Part shown: in pieces, positions 61,938-64,000 of the stretch | How the letters are laid out: every line of letters starts with the position of its first letter | How positions within the stretch are numbered: position 1 is the first letter of the stretch | Assembly: GCF_003248355.1 (NCBI RefSeq) | Contig: NZ_QKWY01000001.1 | Span: 1,508,001-1,572,000, forward strand | Reading direction: 5' to 3' | DNA length: 64,000 nt | DNA from: Streptomyces sp. AC1-42W | Lineage (GTDB): Bacteria > Actinomycetota > Actinomycetes > Streptomycetales > Streptomycetaceae | Notes under the pieces: model-generated | Databases searched by the model: none | Seen by the model: only the letters and a program-made list of their open reading frames with translations | What the model was told of the DNA's origin: nothing | Position numbers and translations under genes: made by a program

Positions 61938-61957
61938 GACCCTCCCGGAGGAGGGTC
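61938..61957 (-). terminator. Rho-independent terminator downstream of the tRNA fragment
   Basis: On the minus strand GACCCTCC pairs with GGAGGGTC around a 4-base loop, followed by TTTCTT. Its distance (about 10 bases) from the 3' end of the tRNA-like sequence fits the natural terminator of the ancestral tRNA gene. Confidence 0.75.
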
Positions 61958-61967
61958 CTGCGGCGTG

Positions 61968-62013
61968 CGCCCCCGGCAGGACTCGAACCTGCGGCCAAGT
62001 GCTGAGAAGGCGC
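61968..62013 (-). other. tRNA 3'-end fragment, probable att site
   Basis: On the minus strand the sequence ends with a perfect T-arm GCAGG-TTCGAGT-CCTGC followed by CGGGGGCGCA, a tRNA 3' half; CTTCT about 20 bases earlier may be part of the anticodon loop (possibly Arg). No normally placed 5' acceptor strand is found, although D-arm-like GCGGTAGAG occurs upstream. With a recombinase gene adjacent on the 5' side, this is best explained as the duplicated tRNA end of an integrative element lying to the right. Confidence 0.6.
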
Positions 62014-62213
62014 TTATTCCAACGTTATCTCTACCGCTCTGACCTGGCATTTTATCACCCAGTGACGCATCGTCAGCCGTTTTGGGGGACGCATGTGGGA
62101 CGATCTTGCTCGCCGACTGGTGGTGGGACCATGGAGGGAGAGTCCGTAGCGATTCAAGGACCCGCTTCCTTGACGAGGGGCGCCACGGGCGAGACCTGAT
62201 CGAGGTGCAGACC

Positions 62214-63592
62214 ATGGATACCACCTTTGACGTCAGGGTCTGGCAGATCGAGCGGGGCTCCGGGAAGCTGCGCGAGTCCTACGGGGTTCGCTGGTCCGTC
62301 GGTGGAAAGCGCCATCGCAAGACGTTTCAGACGTTCGCGCTGGCCGACGGTTTCCGAGCGGAGCTGGTGACCGCGACGCACGCCGGAGAGCCGTTCAACA
62401 TGTCGACCGGCCTGCCGGACCGGCATGAGCCGAAAGCTTCCTCGGTCGGGTGGTACGACTTCGCCGTCCAGTTCACGGACGCCCAGTGGCCGCGCGTATC
62501 GGCGAATCACCGGAAGAACACGGCGCGCACGCTGATGATCGTCACCACTGCGCTGATGGACCGGGATCCACCGGGCGTCCCTTCACGCCGGTTCCGTACG
62601 GCCCTGAGCGATTGGGCTTTCAATACCAACCGCCGCGACGATGCCCCGGATGACGTGGCCGCGGTGCTCGGCTGGGTGCGACGGCACACTCCGACCATGG
62701 ACGCCTGGACCGATCCGCTCATCGTCCAGGACGTGCTGCTGGTACTGGGAACGTTGCTGGACGGGAGACGGGCGGCCGCTTCGTCCGTGAAGCGGCATTG
62801 ACGGGTCCTGCATCTGCTGATGAGGTATGCGATCGTCCGCGGCATTCTGGCGTCCGACCCTGTTCCCGAGTCGCGGAACCTCACACAGCGGTCTGCCAGT
62901 GCGATCGACCGGCGCCGTCTGCTGAACGAGCGGCAGGCTGCGCAGCTGCTCGACTGGATCCGCCGCCAGCCGCGCAGCGGGCAATGGCTGCAAGCATTCT
63001 TCGCGACGTTGTACTTCACGGGGCTACGTCCGGAAGAAGCGGTCGCGCTACGTGTCTCGGACCTTGTCCTGCCCGCATCGGGGGTAGGGCGGTCGGCCGA
63101 CATCGTGGTCCACACCGCCGAGCCCGAGATCGGGCGCACGTGGACCGACAGTGGAACCCGGCACGATCAGCGACGTCTGAAAGCCAGAGCAGAGGGTGAA
63201 ACGCGCATAGTGCCGTGCCCTCCGACCCTGTCCACCCTCTTGCGGGCGCGTGTCCAGGAGGCGAGCCTGCGCCCCGGCGATCGGCTCGTTCCCGGGGAAC
63301 GCGGCGGAGTTCTCGCCGGTTCCGTCTACCGCCGTATGTGGGATCACGCCCGCAGGGCAACCCTGCCACGCCACATATATGCGTGACAGGACAACGCGTG
63401 TACGACCTTCGGCACACCAGGCTGACGGTGTGGCTGAACAACGGCATTCCGCCTGCTCAGGTGGCTGAGTGGGCCGGCACCAGCGTTGCCATGCTGTTCG
63501 CCATGTATGCGCAGTGCATCAGTGGTCAAGAGCAGGATCTGCGGCAGCGACTCGACGAGATGTCGGACGCCTCGGCCACCCTGATCGCGTGA
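62214..63592 (+). pseudogene. Tyrosine recombinase (integrase) broken by a stop and a frameshift
   Basis: From ATG 62214 (MDTTFDVRVWQIERGSGK, GAGGTG upstream) the frame runs to an in-frame TGA at 62799 after SSVKRH, continues in the same frame with RVLHLLMRYAIVRG (so a single nonsense change), and is interrupted again near 63384 (HIYA then stop). The rest, GQRVYDLRHTRLTVWLNNG, is in another frame and ends at 63592. Catalytic positions are still readable: Arg in FTGLRPEEA, RHTR (H-x-x-R), and Tyr in MYAQC. The intact ancestor would be about 455 residues, the size of Streptomyces tRNA-targeting integrases. Confidence 0.88.
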
Positions 63593-63605
63593 TCGCCGGT
63601 GAGGG

Positions 63606-64000
63606 TCACCGTTCCCGCCGGTAGGGGTCCGTGTACGGCTCCATGGACTGGCGGACCTCGTCCCGGACCGGGTGCATGAGGGGCCCGGGGGCGTAGTACC
63701 GGGCGCGGGCCTTTCCGTGGGGGACGAGCCAGCCGCGGGCGACGAGCTCCCGGATGTCGCGGATGGCTTGCTGGTCGCTGAGGTCGGCGTCCTGCTGGTA
63801 GACGGTGCGGCGCACCTTCGCGTCGGAGAAGGCGGGCAGCAGGGCATAGACCACCCGCTCGTCCAGACCGGTGGCCTCGACGCCTTCGACCAGACGGGTC
63901 CAGGCCCGCGACATGACATCGAAGCGGCGCTGGGCCTGCTGGGCCTGTCGGTGGTGGGCGGTCAGGCAGAACCGGATCCAGGGGCGAGTACCCCGCTCGG
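63606..64000 (-). CDS. Fic-family protein, C-terminal part (5' end beyond the window)
   Basis: The minus-strand frame is open to the right edge. It reads WIRFCLTAHHRQAQQAQRRFDVMSRAW and then VVYALLPAFSDAKVRRTVYQ, QAIRDIRELVARGWLVPHGKARARYYAPG, a C-terminal winged-helix region I associate with Fic/DOC proteins. The HPFxxGNGR active-site motif would lie outside the window. Fic enzymes transfer AMP or other phosphate groups to proteins. The gene is convergent with the broken integrase and within the probable integrative element. Confidence 0.7.
   Translation of the reverse strand, partial: ERGTRPWIRFCLTAHHRQAQQAQRRFDVMSRAWTRLVEGVEATGLDERVVYALLPAFSDAKVRRTVYQQDADLSDQQAIRDIRELVARGWLVPHGKARARYYAPGPLMHPVRDEVRQSMEPYTDPYRRER

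Noticed and set aside
61968..62099. Complete tRNA gene on the minus strand
   Set aside because: T-arm and 3' end are good, but the only matching 5' strand (TGCGTCCCC near 62090) would give a molecule of about 130 bases; a fragment at an att site explains the data better.
63606..64000. Toxin-antitoxin pair with the Fic-family gene
   Set aside because: No small antitoxin gene is visible within the window, and the catalytic region of the Fic protein lies outside it, so activity and class cannot be judged.

Overview
The window is chromosomal DNA of a Streptomyces-type actinomycete. Base composition is very GC-rich, third codon positions are almost all G or C, GTG starts and 4-base start/stop overlaps are common, and several gene types are typical of the genus: XRE/DUF5753 with DUF397, Spo0M, PS-10 (S37) peptidase, TerB, BlaI with an M56 protease, and a CsoR-type copper box. 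About 65 genes and gene remnants are supported.

Layout. 1-6.5 kb: a fused ABC exporter cut by the window edge, two secreted proteins of unknown function, and a secreted S37-type peptidase carrying an in-frame palindromic repeat. 6.5-10.3 kb (minus strand): a compact three-gene unit of a 31-residue peptide, a PqqD-like/M50 membrane protease and a TPR protein, with a perfect hairpin after the peptide gene; it looks like an uncharacterised peptide-maturation or peptide-signalling system. 10.8-14.8 kb: a Tat-exported GH3 hexosaminidase, and a LysR regulator divergent from an EamA exporter. 14.8-20.1 kb: a LacI-controlled sugar or cyclitol catabolic cluster (Gfo/Idh/MocA dehydrogenase, DUF993 aldolase-like enzyme, two TIM-barrel isomerases). 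20.1-24.5 kb: a lipoprotein, a RecD2-type helicase and citrate synthase. 24.5-28.0 kb: a gene-free spacer with an orphan CebR-like palindrome, then copA and a CopZ-like chaperone behind a CsoR-type box. 28.0-31.2 kb: TetR regulator and MmpL exporter around a large nested inverted repeat. 31.2-37.7 kb: myo-inositol catabolism (iolE-like, iolC, iolB, iolD, mmsA/iolA).

37.7-44.7 kb: two unrelated genes and then a lower-GC accessory block. It holds a radical SAM/PCMT-like methyltransferase operon led by three or four very small overlapping genes and transcribed away from an XRE-DUF397 pair. It is followed by a broken ATPase gene. 44.7-50.5 kb: a hydrolase-ABC ATPase fusion with its permease, a VWA lipoprotein and a DUF1772 protein. 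50.6-54.9 kb: an ArsR-linked group (small HhH-like protein, ArsR, Spo0M, TerB) with three copies of one operator, TCTACA-N4-TGTAGA; an intact IS200/IS605 element (tnpA and tnpB) sits directly in front of spo0M. 54.9-58.5 kb: an M56 protease/BlaI pair and a HEAT-repeat protein. 58.5-64 kb: a zone of decay and mobile DNA, with two GNAT acetyltransferases, an IS630 remnant fused in frame to a beheaded XRE-type regulator, a flavoprotein, a tRNA 3'-end fragment (probable att site), a tyrosine recombinase broken by a stop and a frameshift, and the C-terminal part of a Fic-family protein running off the window.

The most promising undescribed systems are the 31-residue peptide/PqqD-M50/TPR unit (6561-10283) and the radical SAM/methyltransferase operon with chained small genes (39753-42785). 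All family names come from reading motifs in the translations; no database search was run.
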